A DNA stretch of 64,000 nucleotides, taken from NCBI RefSeq assembly GCF_001613425.1, contig NZ_BDCI01000035.1, positions 186,001-250,000 on the forward strand. Direction: 5' to 3'. Shown one piece after another: positions 34,808 to 44,080 of the stretch. The notes below the pieces were generated by a model that worked only from the letters and a program-made list of their open reading frames with translations, made no database searches and was not told the DNA's origin. Positions within the stretch are counted from its first letter, which is position 1. Every line of letters begins with the position of its first letter. The translations under genes and the position numbers were made by a program. This stretch comes from Nocardia vulneris. GTDB lineage: Bacteria > Actinomycetota > Actinomycetes > Mycobacteriales > Mycobacteriaceae.

Positions 34808-35809
34808 TCAGGCGCTGATCGGCGCGGCGGTGACGCCGTAGCCGAGGTTGGTGAGCACCTCGGTGGTCGCCTTGGCGAAATTCAAGGTGATGAAGTGCAG
34901 GCAGGGCGCGCCCTCGTCGATGAGCCGCTGGGCCATCTCGGTGGCGATCTCGATGCCGGCCTCGCGGACCGCGGCCGGGTTGCCGTCGGGGGCATCGCCC
35001 GCGGCCTTGTGCAAGCGCGCCAGCACCGCGGGCGGCAGCGTGCGACCGCAGAGTTCCTCGGCCCTGGCGACCGTGCGCAGCGAGGTGATCGGCATCAGCT
35101 CGGGGATGATCGGCTTGGCGCCCTCGATCGGGTCGAACTTCTGCACGCGATCGCGCAGCCGCAGGTAGTGCTCGACGTCGAAGAACATCTGCGTGATCGA
35201 ATACTCCGCGCCCGCACGCAGTTTCGCGGCCAGAAAGGCGGTGTCGGAGTCGAGGTCGGGCGAGCGGTGATGGCCCTGCGGGAACGAGGCGACGCCGACG
35301 TGGAAGTCGCCGAGGTCGCGCACGATGCGCACCAATTCCTCGGCGTACTCGACACCATCGGGATGGCGCTGCCAGGCGCCGAGCGGATCGCCCGGCGGAT
35401 CGCCGCGCAGCACCAGGATGTTGCGGATCCCGGAATCGGCGTAGGAACCGACCAGCGAACGCAACTCGGCCACGCTGTGCTCGACGGCGGTCAGGTGCGC
35501 CACCGGCAGCAGCGTGGTCTCCTGCGCCAGCGCACCGGTGACCCGTACGGTGCGGTCGCGGGTGGACCCGCCCGCGCCGTAGGTCATCGACACGAACGCC
35601 GGATGCATCCGCTCGAACTGGCGCACCGCGCGCCACAGCCGCGCCTCGGCGGGCGCATCACGGGGCGGATTGAACTCGACGGAGAACGGCACAGCGGTAC
35701 CGGAGTGCGTCCGCAAACTCTGTACCACCGAGGGTGTCGCAGAGACGTTCGGCTGCGTCCGGGGCGGACCGCCAGGGGTCGAGCTGCCCCGCGCATTGTC
35801 GAAAGTCAC
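34808..35809 (-). CDS. metF: Methylenetetrahydrofolate reductase (Rv2172c-type)
   Basis: Reduces methylene-THF to methyl-THF for methionine synthesis. It has 333 residues from the GTG at 35809 (VTFDNARGSSTPGGPP). The MTHFR barrel shows VPFSVEFNPPRDA with the conserved glutamate, AFVSMTYGAGGSTRDRT, RNILVLRGDPPGDP, VGVASFPQGHHRSPD, AEYSITQMFFDVEHYLRLRD, and GAPCLHFITLNFAKATTEVL. These match the mycobacterial short enzyme at the same place in gene order. TACACT lies 6 bases upstream of the GTG with no ribosome site, so the mRNA is probably leaderless. It is convergent with the S15 hydrolase. Confidence 0.88.
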   Translation of the reverse strand: MTFDNARGSSTPGGPPRTQPNVSATPSVVQSLRTHSGTAVPFSVEFNPPRDAPAEARLWRAVRQFERMHPAFVSMTYGAGGSTRDRTVRVTGALAQETTLLPVAHLTAVEHSVAELRSLVGSYADSGIRNILVLRGDPPGDPLGAWQRHPDGVEYAEELVRIVRDLGDFHVGVASFPQGHHRSPDLDSDTAFLAAKLRAGAEYSITQMFFDVEHYLRLRDRVQKFDPIEGAKPIIPELMPITSLRTVARAEELCGRTLPPAVLARLHKAAGDAPDGNPAAVREAGIEIATEMAQRLIDEGAPCLHFITLNFAKATTEVLTNLGYGVTAAPISA

Positions 35810-35815
35810 TGATCC

Positions 35816-35821
35816 AGTGTA
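35816..35821 (-). promoter_or_regulatory. -10 element for a leaderless metF transcript
   Basis: TACACT on the minus strand, exactly 6 bases from the GTG start, would put the first transcribed base at or next to the start codon. aroG shows the same arrangement (47105-47110). Confidence 0.5.
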
Positions 35822-35914
35822 GAGGTGACCTGCGGTAGCCCCGACGGGTCGGCCGCCGACCGCCGCGTATTCTCGCTGCGAAGAGGGTGTGAGCGAGCGC
35901 CCGGCAACCCGACC

Positions 35915-37066
35915 TTGGAGGCCACGCTGTCCGCCGGAACCGGTACCCAGACGCCGCACCGTACCTCGGCGGCCGAGCTGATCGCGCCGATCCCGGGCAC
36001 GCCGGCCTTCGTCGCGGCCGTGGAAGGCGCGTTGACCAGGTTCTTCGCCGACCGTCGCGGGACGGTCGAGGAGCTGGGCCCGATCTTCGTCGAGGCCGCG
36101 GACGCGCTGGAACTGTTCGTGCTGCGCGGCGGCAAACGCACCAGGCCCGCGTTCGCGTGGACCGGCTGGCTCGGCGCGGGCGGCGACGCCGCGGGGCCGG
36201 ACGCCGCCGCCGTGCTGACCGCGTGCGCGGCCCTGGAACTGGTCCAGGCGTGCGCGCTGATCCACGACGACATCATCGATTCCTCGCGCACCCGCCGCCG
36301 CTTCCCGACGGTGCACGTCGACTTCGAAACCCGGCACCGCGACCGCGGCTGGGCGGGTGATTCCGCGCACTTCGGCGCCAGCGTGGCCATCCTGGTCGGC
36401 GACCTGGCCCTGGCCTGGGCCGACGACATGGTGCACGCCTCCGGTCTGGAGCCGACGGCCATCGCCCGGTTCGCCCCGGTGTGGGCAGGCATGCGCACCG
36501 AGGTGCTCGGCGGCCAGCTGCTCGACATCAACGGCGAGGCGGGCGGCGACGAGTCGGTCGAGGCGGCGCTGCGCATCAACCGGTACAAGACCGCCGCCTA
36601 TACCGTCGAGCGCCCGCTGCACCTCGGCGCGACCATCGCCGACGCCGACGCCGATCTGGTCGCGGCCTACCGCACCTTCGGCACCGATATCGGCATCGCG
36701 TTCCAGCTGCGCGACGATCTGCTCGGCGTCTTCGGCGACCCCGCGATCACCGGCAAACCCTCCGGCGACGATCTGCGCGAGGGCAAGCACACGGTGCTGC
36801 TGGCGGAGGCCCTGCGCCGCGCCGACGAGTCCGACCCGGCGGCCGCGAAACTCTTGCGCACCAGCGTCGGCACCGATCTCGACGCGGATGAGGTGGCCCA
36901 CCTGCGCACGGTGCTCACCGAGCTCGGCGCCGCCGACGAGGTGGAGCGCCGGATCACCGAGCTGACCGACGCGGGCCTGGCGGCCATCGAGACCAGCACC
37001 GCGACGCCCGCCGCGAAGGAACAATTGCGCGCCATGGCCTTGGCCGCGACCAAGCGCACCGCGTGA
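35915..37066 (+). CDS. Polyprenyl diphosphate synthase (IdsA/CrtE type)
   Basis: Short-chain trans-prenyl transferase, probably supplying geranylgeranyl diphosphate to CrtB. It has 383 residues from the TTG at 35915; a CTG at 35927, preceded by GGAGG, is an alternative, so the start is uncertain. First Asp-rich motif: LIHDDIIDSSRTRRRFPTVH. Second: FQLRDDLLGVFGDPAITGKP. The substrate loop VLRGGKRTRPAFAW is near residue 70 and GDLALAWADDMVHAS near the middle. It is followed by crtI, and in M. tuberculosis the same slot holds idsA2 (Rv2173). Confidence 0.88.
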   Translation: MEATLSAGTGTQTPHRTSAAELIAPIPGTPAFVAAVEGALTRFFADRRGTVEELGPIFVEAADALELFVLRGGKRTRPAFAWTGWLGAGGDAAGPDAAAVLTACAALELVQACALIHDDIIDSSRTRRRFPTVHVDFETRHRDRGWAGDSAHFGASVAILVGDLALAWADDMVHASGLEPTAIARFAPVWAGMRTEVLGGQLLDINGEAGGDESVEAALRINRYKTAAYTVERPLHLGATIADADADLVAAYRTFGTDIGIAFQLRDDLLGVFGDPAITGKPSGDDLREGKHTVLLAEALRRADESDPAAAKLLRTSVGTDLDADEVAHLRTVLTELGAADEVERRITELTDAGLAAIETSTATPAAKEQLRAMALAATKRTA

Positions 37067-37139
37067 AAGTAGCTGCGGCACCGGCCGATCGGGTACACCT
37101 GGTCGGCACAGATCGCTGCCCGGCACCGAGGAGAATTAC

Positions 37140-38672
37140 ATGCCTGACGTGAAAACCGTTGCCGGACCGACGGATCGCGTGGTCGTCGTCGGGGCGGGAC
37201 TGTCCGGACTTTCCGCGGCGCTGTATCTGACCGGCGCGGGACGGCAGGTCACCCTGCTCGAACGGGCCGATCACCCGGGCGGCCGGGTCGGGCGCTACCA
37301 GGGGGCGGATTACGAGATCGACTCCGGCGCCACCATTTTGACGCTGCCCGAGCTGGTCGCCGATGCGCTCGCCGCGGTCGGCCGCACACCCGAGACCTGC
37401 AAGCCCGCGCTGCGCATCCACCAGCTCGCGCCGAGCTACCACGCCCGCTTCGCCGACCGCACCGAACTGCGGGTGTTCGCCGACGCCGACGCGATGGCGG
37501 CGGAGGTCGCGGCGGTCTGCGGCCCCGCCGAAGCCCGCCGGTATCGGCGGCTACGGGACTGGCTGGCCCGGATCTACGCCGCCGAGTACGCCGAATTCAT
37601 GGACACCAACTTCGATTCGCCGCTGGACCTGGTGCGGCTGCCCGAAAAGCGCCGCGCCCTGGCCACTTTGGTGCGGCTCGGCGGGTTCGGCAGGCTCGGG
37701 CCGCGGGTCGGGCGCTTCCTGCGCGATCCACGACTGGCCCGGCTGTTCACCTTCCAGGCGCTGTACGCGGGCCTGCCGCCCACCGCGGCGCTCTCGGTAT
37801 ACGGCGCGATCCCGCACATGGACACCTCGCTCGGCGTCTACTTCCCGGAAGGCGGCATGCGCGCGATCGCGGCGGCCATGGCCGAGGCGTTCACCGCGGC
37901 GGGCGGCACGCTCGAACTCGGCACCGAGGTCACCGGCGTGGACTACACGCGGCGGCGCGCCACCCGGGTCCGCACCGCGGACGGCCGCGGCTTCGACTGC
38001 GACGCCCTCGTGCTCACCGCCGATCTCGGCAGCATCGACCGGTTCGGCGTGCGCCGCCGCCGCGGCCTGCGCGCCGCGCCGTCGGCCGTGGTCGCACACG
38101 GGACGGTGCCCGCGGCGCTCGCGCGGACCTGGCCGGTGCAGGCCCACCACATCATCGAGTTCGGGCAGGCGTGGCGGCAGACCTTCGCCGAGATCACCGG
38201 ACGGCGCGGCCGCGGGCGGCTGATGAGCGATCCGTCGCTGCTGCTGACCCGGCCCGCGCTCACCGACCCCGGACTGCACATCACCCGCGCCGACGGCGAG
38301 TACGAACCGCTGTCCGTGCTCGCCCCGTGCCCGAATCTGGACTCGGCCGCGCTGGATTGGCGCCGCATCGGGCCCGCGTATCTGCGCGAGTTGCTCGGGG
38401 TACTGGAAGCGCGCGGTTACCACGGCATTGCCGAGCACTTCACGGTCGACCATGTGGACACCCCGCGCACCTGGCACGAGCAAGGGATGCTCGCCGGAAC
38501 TCCCTTCTCCGCGGCACACCTGTTCCGGCAGACCGGGCCATTTCGCCCGCGCAATCTTCCGCAGGGCAGCGACAACGTGGTTATCGCAGGTTGCGGCACC
38601 ACGCCGGGGGTCGGCGTGCCGACGACACTGCTGTCCGGAAAACTGGCGGCAACCCGGATAACCGGTGAATAA
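37140..38672 (+). CDS. crtI: Phytoene desaturase (CrtI)
   Basis: FAD-dependent desaturation of phytoene toward lycopene. It has 510 residues beginning MPDVKTVAGPTDRVVVVGAG with GAGGAGA upstream. The dinucleotide fold is VVVVGAGLSGLSAALYLTGA plus LLERADHPGGRVGRY. The bacterial CrtI block is DMDTNFDSPLDL-like (EFMDTNFDSPLDLVRLPEK), with LYAGLPPTAALSVYGAIPHM and YFPEGGMRAIAAAMAEA. The C-terminal signature is NVVIAGCGTTPGVGVPTTLL. It lies between the prenyl synthase and mptA, with crtB one gene further on. Confidence 0.93.
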   Translation: MPDVKTVAGPTDRVVVVGAGLSGLSAALYLTGAGRQVTLLERADHPGGRVGRYQGADYEIDSGATILTLPELVADALAAVGRTPETCKPALRIHQLAPSYHARFADRTELRVFADADAMAAEVAAVCGPAEARRYRRLRDWLARIYAAEYAEFMDTNFDSPLDLVRLPEKRRALATLVRLGGFGRLGPRVGRFLRDPRLARLFTFQALYAGLPPTAALSVYGAIPHMDTSLGVYFPEGGMRAIAAAMAEAFTAAGGTLELGTEVTGVDYTRRRATRVRTADGRGFDCDALVLTADLGSIDRFGVRRRRGLRAAPSAVVAHGTVPAALARTWPVQAHHIIEFGQAWRQTFAEITGRRGRGRLMSDPSLLLTRPALTDPGLHITRADGEYEPLSVLAPCPNLDSAALDWRRIGPAYLRELLGVLEARGYHGIAEHFTVDHVDTPRTWHEQGMLAGTPFSAAHLFRQTGPFRPRNLPQGSDNVVIAGCGTTPGVGVPTTLLSGKLAATRITGE

Positions 38673-38795
38673 GGCCCAGCTCGAGATGAAACCCCGAGGA
38701 CCAGCGGGATAGGGTTCGATGCGACGCCGTAAACTAGGCGCCGACCTATTCACTCGCGGTTGCGACCGCTGACCATTCGGGGGGACCGACACCAG

Positions 38796-40499
38796 ATGGC
38801 ATCCCCCGAAACGCGCGCCGCAAAGGCCACAGTGACAGATATCGACGGCCACGCACCGAAAACCGCAGCGCAGCGCGAATCGGCCGCCACCGACCCGTCG
38901 GGTGTGCGGTCCTGGATGCGTACCAGTGCCGTCTTCCTGCGCACCCCCGAGGGACACGCGGCGCTGCTCGGGTTCTACGGCGCGATCATGATCACCCTCG
39001 GCGGGTTCGGCGCGGGCAGCACCCGCAAGCGCGACCCGCTGCTCGAGGCGCTACACCTGTCCTGGCTACGTTACGGCCACGGGTACGCGCTCTGCACGAT
39101 CGTGATCTGGATCGGCGTGCTGCTGATGATCACCGCGTGGGTCCGGCTGGGCCGCGCCACGATCGGCAAGGGCGACAGACCTGATGTACCCGTGACGTTG
39201 AACGAGTTGCGGGCCATCGTCGGAATCTGGATCACCCCACTGCTTTTCGCGGTGCCGATGTTCAGCCAGGACGTCTACTCCTACCTGGCGCAGGGCGCAC
39301 TGCTGCGTGACGGTTTCGACCCGTATGTCGACGGCCCGGTGAAGAACCCCGGCGTGCTGCTCGACAACGTGAGTCCCGTCTGGAAGAACACCACCGCGCC
39401 CTACGGGCCGATATTCCTGCTGCTCGGTCGCGGTATCACCAGCATCACCGGGGAGAACGTCGTCGCGGGCACCATCGCGATGCGGCTGGTGATGCTGCCC
39501 GGTCTCGCGCTGATGATGTGGGCGGTGCCGTATCTGACCAAGCACCTCGGCGGCAAGCCGACGGTCGCGCTGTGGCTCGCGGTGCTCAACCCGCTGGTGC
39601 TGATCCACCTCTTCGGCGGCGTGCACAACGAGATGCTGATGGTCGGCCTGATGTGCGCGGCCATCGCGCTGGTACTGGAGCGCCACCACGTCGCGGGCAT
39701 CGTGGTGCTGGCGATCGGCGTGGCGATCAAGGCGACCGCCGGTGTCGCGCTGCCGTTCCTGGTGTGGATCTGGATGCTGCACGAACGCGAGAAGCGCGCC
39801 GCCCAGCGCACCCGCCGCGACCCGGACCAGTTACCGGAGAGCGAACGGCCGCACGATGCCGCGGAACCGACCGAGGACATGCCGCACCCGGCGCTGATGT
39901 TCGCCAAGATCGCTGGACTCGGCCTGAGCGTGTTCGCGGCGGTGTTCGTCGCGGCCTCGGCCATCGCGGGCGTCGGCATCGGCTGGCTGACCGCGCTGTC
40001 GGGCTCGAAGAAGATCATCAACTGGCTCTCGCTGCCGACCATCATGATGCACATGGTGGGCTGGGTGACCACGCTGGACAGCGGCAAGGTGCTCAACGTG
40101 ACCCGGCTGCTGTGCATGCTCGCGCTCGTCGCGCTGCTCGCCTGGACCTGGTGGCGGTTCCGGCACAGCGAGCGCGAGGCGGTGTTCGGCATCCTGATCG
40201 CCTTCGTCGCGATCGTCATCCTCTCCCCCGCCGCACTGCCCTGGTACTACTCGTGGCCGCTCGCGCTGGCCGCCGGGTTCGCGCTGTCCACCACGACCTT
40301 GATGGTGCTCGTCGGCTTGTGTACCTGGCTGATGCTGGTGTTCCAACCCGACGGCTCGATCGGGCTCTACTCGTTCGGGCACGTCGCGGCCGCGACGTTC
40401 GCCGCCGTGGTGGCGGCCATGTCGCTGCGCAAGGTCGACCCGCTGCGGCTGCGGGCCGCGACACCGAGCACCGAACCGGCCACACCCGCCCGGACATGA
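38796..40499 (+). CDS. mptA: Alpha-(1->6)-mannopyranosyltransferase (MptA-like GT-C enzyme)
   Basis: Polyprenol-phosphate-mannose dependent transferase that extends the lipomannan backbone outside the membrane. It has 567 residues from the ATG at 38796, with about 13 membrane segments. The family motif PMFSQDVYSYLAQGALLRDG near residue 155, GFDPYVDGPV, and APYGPIFLLLGRGITSITG are GT-C MptA/MptB hallmarks. A hydrophilic loop (ERPHDAAEPTEDMPHP) sits near the middle. By position it matches Rv2174 (MptA). A TAAACT box near 38728 may be its -10. Its stop overlaps crtB (ATGA). Confidence 0.85.
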   Translation: MASPETRAAKATVTDIDGHAPKTAAQRESAATDPSGVRSWMRTSAVFLRTPEGHAALLGFYGAIMITLGGFGAGSTRKRDPLLEALHLSWLRYGHGYALCTIVIWIGVLLMITAWVRLGRATIGKGDRPDVPVTLNELRAIVGIWITPLLFAVPMFSQDVYSYLAQGALLRDGFDPYVDGPVKNPGVLLDNVSPVWKNTTAPYGPIFLLLGRGITSITGENVVAGTIAMRLVMLPGLALMMWAVPYLTKHLGGKPTVALWLAVLNPLVLIHLFGGVHNEMLMVGLMCAAIALVLERHHVAGIVVLAIGVAIKATAGVALPFLVWIWMLHEREKRAAQRTRRDPDQLPESERPHDAAEPTEDMPHPALMFAKIAGLGLSVFAAVFVAASAIAGVGIGWLTALSGSKKIINWLSLPTIMMHMVGWVTTLDSGKVLNVTRLLCMLALVALLAWTWWRFRHSEREAVFGILIAFVAIVILSPAALPWYYSWPLALAAGFALSTTTLMVLVGLCTWLMLVFQPDGSIGLYSFGHVAAATFAAVVAAMSLRKVDPLRLRAATPSTEPATPART

Positions 40500-41518
40500 C
40501 CGGTCTCGCGCCGCCCGCACTCGAGCGCGCCCGGCGCGACACCGCCGCCGAACTCGCTCTCGCGTATCGCGCGTGCCGGCAGATCGCGGCGCGGTACGGG
40601 CGCACCTATTTCCTGGCGACCCGGCTGCTCTCGGCCGAACGCCGGCCGGCGATCCACGCGCTCTACGCCTTCGCCAGGGTGGTGGACGATATCGTCGACC
40701 ACCCGGAAACCGGTGCGGTGCAGCGATTCCCGGACGACACCGGATGCGAGCGGAGTGCGCTCGCACCGGCCGCGCAGCTCGACCTGATCGAGCATCAGCT
40801 GCGCGCGCTGCTGGACGGCACCCTCGCCGCACCGGAGGCCCTGTCACACAAGACGTTCGAAGCGCACCGTCTGGCGCTGCTCGCGCTGGCCGACACCATC
40901 GATCGCTACGACATTGCGGCAGTGCACTTCTGGACGTTCCTCGACGCCATGCGGATGGACGTGCCCGGCACCGCGCAGTTCCGCGACCGCTACACCACGA
41001 TGACCGAACTGCGCGAATACATGCGCGGCTCGGCCGCCGCCATCGGACTACAGGTGCTGCCGGTGCTCGGCACCGTCGTCCCGCGCGCCGAGGCCGAGCC
41101 CGCGGCCGCGGCCCTCGGCGAGGCGTTCCAGCTCACCAACTTCCTGCGCGATGTCGCCGAGGATCTCGATCGCGGCCGGATGTATCTGCCCGCCGACGAA
41201 CTCGCCCCCTTCGGCGTAGACCACGATCGGCTCATCCACTGCCACCGCACCGGGCACACCGATGCCAGGGTGCGCCGCGGGCTCGCCCACCTGATCGCGG
41301 TCAACCGGGACATCTACCGGCGCGCGGACGCGGGCATCGACCTACTGGAACCGCGCGTGCGGCCCGCGATCCGCACCGCCTCGCTGCTGTACGCGGGCAT
41401 CCTCGACCGCATCGAGGACTCGGGCTACGCCGTGTTCGCCCAGCGCGCGGTCGTCCCCCGCCCGCACCGCCTGCGCGTCGCCGCGACACAGTTCGCCGCT
41501 GCCCTGGCCGGACGCTGA
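40496..41518 (+). CDS. crtB: Phytoene synthase (CrtB)
   Basis: Head-to-head condensation of two geranylgeranyl diphosphates to phytoene. It has 340 residues from the ATG at 40496. Squalene/phytoene synthase motifs: YGRTYFLATRLLSAERRPAI, ALYAFARVVDDIVDHPE (first Asp-rich), ELREYMRGSAAAIGLQVLPV, and LGEAFQLTNFLRDVAEDLDR with GRMYLPADEL (second Asp-rich). The enzyme is translationally coupled to mptA, so lipoglycan and carotenoid genes share a transcript. It converges with the HTH gene at 41554. Confidence 0.93.
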   Translation: MTGLAPPALERARRDTAAELALAYRACRQIAARYGRTYFLATRLLSAERRPAIHALYAFARVVDDIVDHPETGAVQRFPDDTGCERSALAPAAQLDLIEHQLRALLDGTLAAPEALSHKTFEAHRLALLALADTIDRYDIAAVHFWTFLDAMRMDVPGTAQFRDRYTTMTELREYMRGSAAAIGLQVLPVLGTVVPRAEAEPAAAALGEAFQLTNFLRDVAEDLDRGRMYLPADELAPFGVDHDRLIHCHRTGHTDARVRRGLAHLIAVNRDIYRRADAGIDLLEPRVRPAIRTASLLYAGILDRIEDSGYAVFAQRAVVPRPHRLRVAATQFAAALAGR

Positions 41519-41553
41519 CGCCCGGCCGGGCTGTGCGCATGCTGCGCGGCCGG

Positions 41554-41922
41554 TCAGAACGGATCGGCGGCCGCTCTGCGGACCACCTCGCGGGCGAGCG
41601 GGCCGTGCAGGGCGTCGATCGGCTTACCAGGCAGGCTGTCGTCGTCGGTGAAGATCCACTGCAGGATCTCCTCGTCGGTGTATTTGGCGTCCTTCATCAC
41701 GGTGATCAGGCCCGGCAGCGGCTTGACCACCGCGCCCTCCTTGTCGAAGAACCGCTCGGGGACACCTGCCACGCCGTCCCGGCGGATGGCGAGCAGTTGG
41801 TGGTCGCGCAGCATCTGATGGACGCGGGTCACCACGAGCCCGAGCCGGTCGGCCACCTCGGGCAGCGGCACCAGCGCCACGGACTCCGGAAGAACATCAT
41901 CGCTGCAGGGAAATGCACTCAC
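41554..41922 (-). CDS. Small winged-helix/HTH DNA-binding regulator (Rv2175c-like)
   Basis: 122 residues from the GTG at 41922 (VSAFPCSDDVLPESVALVPL). The helix-turn-helix is VADRLGLVVTRVHQMLRDHQ, followed by LLAIRRDGVAGVPERFF and a C-terminal domain ending PLAREVVRRAAADPF. In M. tuberculosis the corresponding Rv2175c protein binds DNA and is a substrate of the adjacent kinase PknL, which is encoded divergently here too at 42051. The targets are unknown. Confidence 0.85.
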   Translation of the reverse strand: MSAFPCSDDVLPESVALVPLPEVADRLGLVVTRVHQMLRDHQLLAIRRDGVAGVPERFFDKEGAVVKPLPGLITVMKDAKYTDEEILQWIFTDDDSLPGKPIDALHGPLAREVVRRAAADPF

Positions 41923-42050
41923 CCGAGTAACGGTAGACCGTCCCCCACCGCACGTCGTGAGACACCCGGGCGCGTTTCGCCGATACCATCGTGAGGGCCG
42001 CACGGGGCGGTCGATCGCTTGTGGGCGCAACCGCGAGGGGTGAGAACTTT

Positions 42051-44024
42051 GTGAAAGCCGGAGGACATCAATTGATCGGCCAAATGCTGGAAGGGCGCTA
42101 TCGCATCGATGCGCCGATCGCCCGCGGTGGCATGTCGATGGTCTTCCGGGGGGTCGATACCCGGCTGGATCGCCCCGTCGCCATCAAGGTGATGGACCCG
42201 AAGTTCGCCGGTGACCCGCAGTTCCTCACCCGATTCGAGTTCGAGGCCCGCGCGGTCGCCAAGCTCAAGCACCCGTCCCTGGTCGCGGTCTACGACCAGG
42301 GCGTGGACGGCGAATACCCGTTCCTGATCATGGAGCTGGTGGAGGGCGGCACGCTGCGCGAGCTGCTGCGCGAGCGCGGCCCGATGCCGCCGCACGCGGT
42401 GCGCGCGGTGGCCGAGCCGGTGCTCGCGGCGATCGGCGTGGCGCACAGCGCGGGGCTGGTGCACCGCGACGTGAAGCCGGAGAACGTGCTGATCTCCGAC
42501 GCCGGCGAGGTCAAGATCGCCGATTTCGGCCTCGTCCGCGCGGTGGCGGCGGCCAACACCACCTCGGCCAGCGTGATTCTCGGCACGGCCGCGTACCTCT
42601 CCCCCGAACAGGTGACCAGCGGCACGGCCGACGCGCGCAGCGACGTCTACTCCTTCGGCGTGCTGATCTTCGAGCTGCTGACCGGGCGTGTCCCGTTCAC
42701 CGGCGATACCTCGATCTCGATCGCCTATCAGCGGATCGAGAACGATGTGCCGAGCCCGAGCCGGTTCATCTCCGGCGTGCCGCCGGAGTTCGACGAGCTG
42801 GTCGCGAAGGCCACCGCGCGCGAGCCGGCGCACCGGTTCGCCGACGCGAACGAGATGGCGGCGGCGCTGCGGCAGATCGGCGCGAAGCTGAACCTGCCGC
42901 CCTACCGGGTGCCCGCGCCGCAAGAGTCGGCCGAACACCTGAGTGCCAGTTACAAGGTGGCCACCCCGGCCGCACACCAGCCCGCGGCGACTCCCGCGCC
43001 GCCGTATACGCCGCCGACGGTGCAGCACACGCGGGTGGTCACCGCGCCGCGCCCGCGCGCGGACTACGGACCCGACGACTACGACGAGCAGCCGGTACGC
43101 CAGCAGCACGCGTCGGCCCCGTACCAGTCCTACGCGCCGGATCCCAGCAGGTCGCGGCGCACGGCGTGGATCTGGATCGCCGTCGTGGCGATTCTCACGC
43201 TGGTGGTCGGCGTCGGTGGCTGGTGGCTCGGGTTCGGGCGGTTCTCGCCGGTGCCCGCGATCGCCGGACTCGACACCGATCGAGCGGTCGCGACCTTGCG
43301 GGACGCCGGATTCGAGACGGAGCTGCGGCAGAAGGCCTCCGACACCATCCCGGTCGGCGGCGTGGTCGGCAGCGACCCGTCCGCCGGGTCGCGGATCACC
43401 AAGGGGTCGACGGTCGCGGTGCTGGTTTCCAGCGGCAAACCGAAGGTGCCGGACCTCAATCCCGGTGACGACATCTCGAAGGTCAATCAGCTGATCCGCG
43501 ACGCGGGCCTGCAGCCGGTGGACTCCGGCGAAGAAGGCAACCCCGCGCCCAAGGGCACCCTCGCCCGGGTCGAGCCCGGCCCCGGCACCGTGCTGCCGAC
43601 CGGCGCGCAGGTCAAGGTGTACCGCAGCAACGGCGCGAAGCCGATCAAGGTGCCCGACGTGCGCGGCAAGACAGCCGACGAAGCGGTGAAACTGCTCACC
43701 GACGCGGGTATCAAGGTCCGCGACCGGCAGACCAAATTCGACAAGTCCGTCGAGGCGGACAAGGTGATCGGCACCGATCCGGTCGCCGGGACCACCGTCC
43801 AATCCGGCAGCGGTGTCACGCTTTTCGTCTCCAATGCGCTCAAGATGCCCAACCTGATCGGGTCGAGTGTCGGCAATGCCAGGTCGAAGCTGGAAAGCCT
43901 CGGCCTGCAGGTCGAGGTCAAACAGCTCACGCCCACCGACGGCTCGGTGGTGATCGGCCAGGTGCCGGGGATCAGCGCGAACGTCGAGCCGGGATCCACC
44001 GTCCAGCTGACCGCGCTGCCATAG
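42051..44024 (+). CDS. pknL: Serine/threonine protein kinase PknL with four PASTA repeats
   Basis: 657 residues from the GTG at 42051, with GAGGGG upstream. Kinase domain (about 13-280): glycine loop ARGGMSMVFRG, catalytic lysine VAIKVM, HRDVKPENVL catalytic loop, DFGLVR, GTAAYLSPEQ. A Pro/Ala-rich linker with several Tyr follows, then one membrane span (IWIAVVAILTLVVGVGGWWL, about 367-388). Outside are four PASTA repeats (PAIAGLDTDRAVATLRDAGF; VPDLNPGDDISKVNQLIRDA; VPDVRGKTADEAVKLLTDAG; MPNLIGSSVGNARSKLESLG), which sense peptidoglycan or lipid II. M. tuberculosis PknL lacks PASTA repeats, while corynebacterial PknL has them. Confidence 0.92.
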   Translation: MKAGGHQLIGQMLEGRYRIDAPIARGGMSMVFRGVDTRLDRPVAIKVMDPKFAGDPQFLTRFEFEARAVAKLKHPSLVAVYDQGVDGEYPFLIMELVEGGTLRELLRERGPMPPHAVRAVAEPVLAAIGVAHSAGLVHRDVKPENVLISDAGEVKIADFGLVRAVAAANTTSASVILGTAAYLSPEQVTSGTADARSDVYSFGVLIFELLTGRVPFTGDTSISIAYQRIENDVPSPSRFISGVPPEFDELVAKATAREPAHRFADANEMAAALRQIGAKLNLPPYRVPAPQESAEHLSASYKVATPAAHQPAATPAPPYTPPTVQHTRVVTAPRPRADYGPDDYDEQPVRQQHASAPYQSYAPDPSRSRRTAWIWIAVVAILTLVVGVGGWWLGFGRFSPVPAIAGLDTDRAVATLRDAGFETELRQKASDTIPVGGVVGSDPSAGSRITKGSTVAVLVSSGKPKVPDLNPGDDISKVNQLIRDAGLQPVDSGEEGNPAPKGTLARVEPGPGTVLPTGAQVKVYRSNGAKPIKVPDVRGKTADEAVKLLTDAGIKVRDRQTKFDKSVEADKVIGTDPVAGTTVQSGSGVTLFVSNALKMPNLIGSSVGNARSKLESLGLQVEVKQLTPTDGSVVIGQVPGISANVEPGSTVQLTALP

Positions 44025-44049
44025 CGCGACAACAGCTTCGGCTGTCGCG
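44025..44049 (+). terminator. Weak hairpin after pknL
   Basis: GCGACAACAGC and GCTGTCGC around TTCG, with a small bulge, directly after the pknL stop. Plausible terminator between convergent pknL and uppP. Confidence 0.4.
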
Positions 44050-44080
44050 GATCACTGCATTGCTCGAATGACGCACGGCA

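Noticed and set aside
37551..38957. Long minus-strand open frame (468 codons) opposite crtI
   Set aside because: Fully antisense to an unambiguous CrtI; no motif and no ribosome site. Similar antisense frames (26441-28411, 41919-43802, 58336-60408) were rejected for the same reason.
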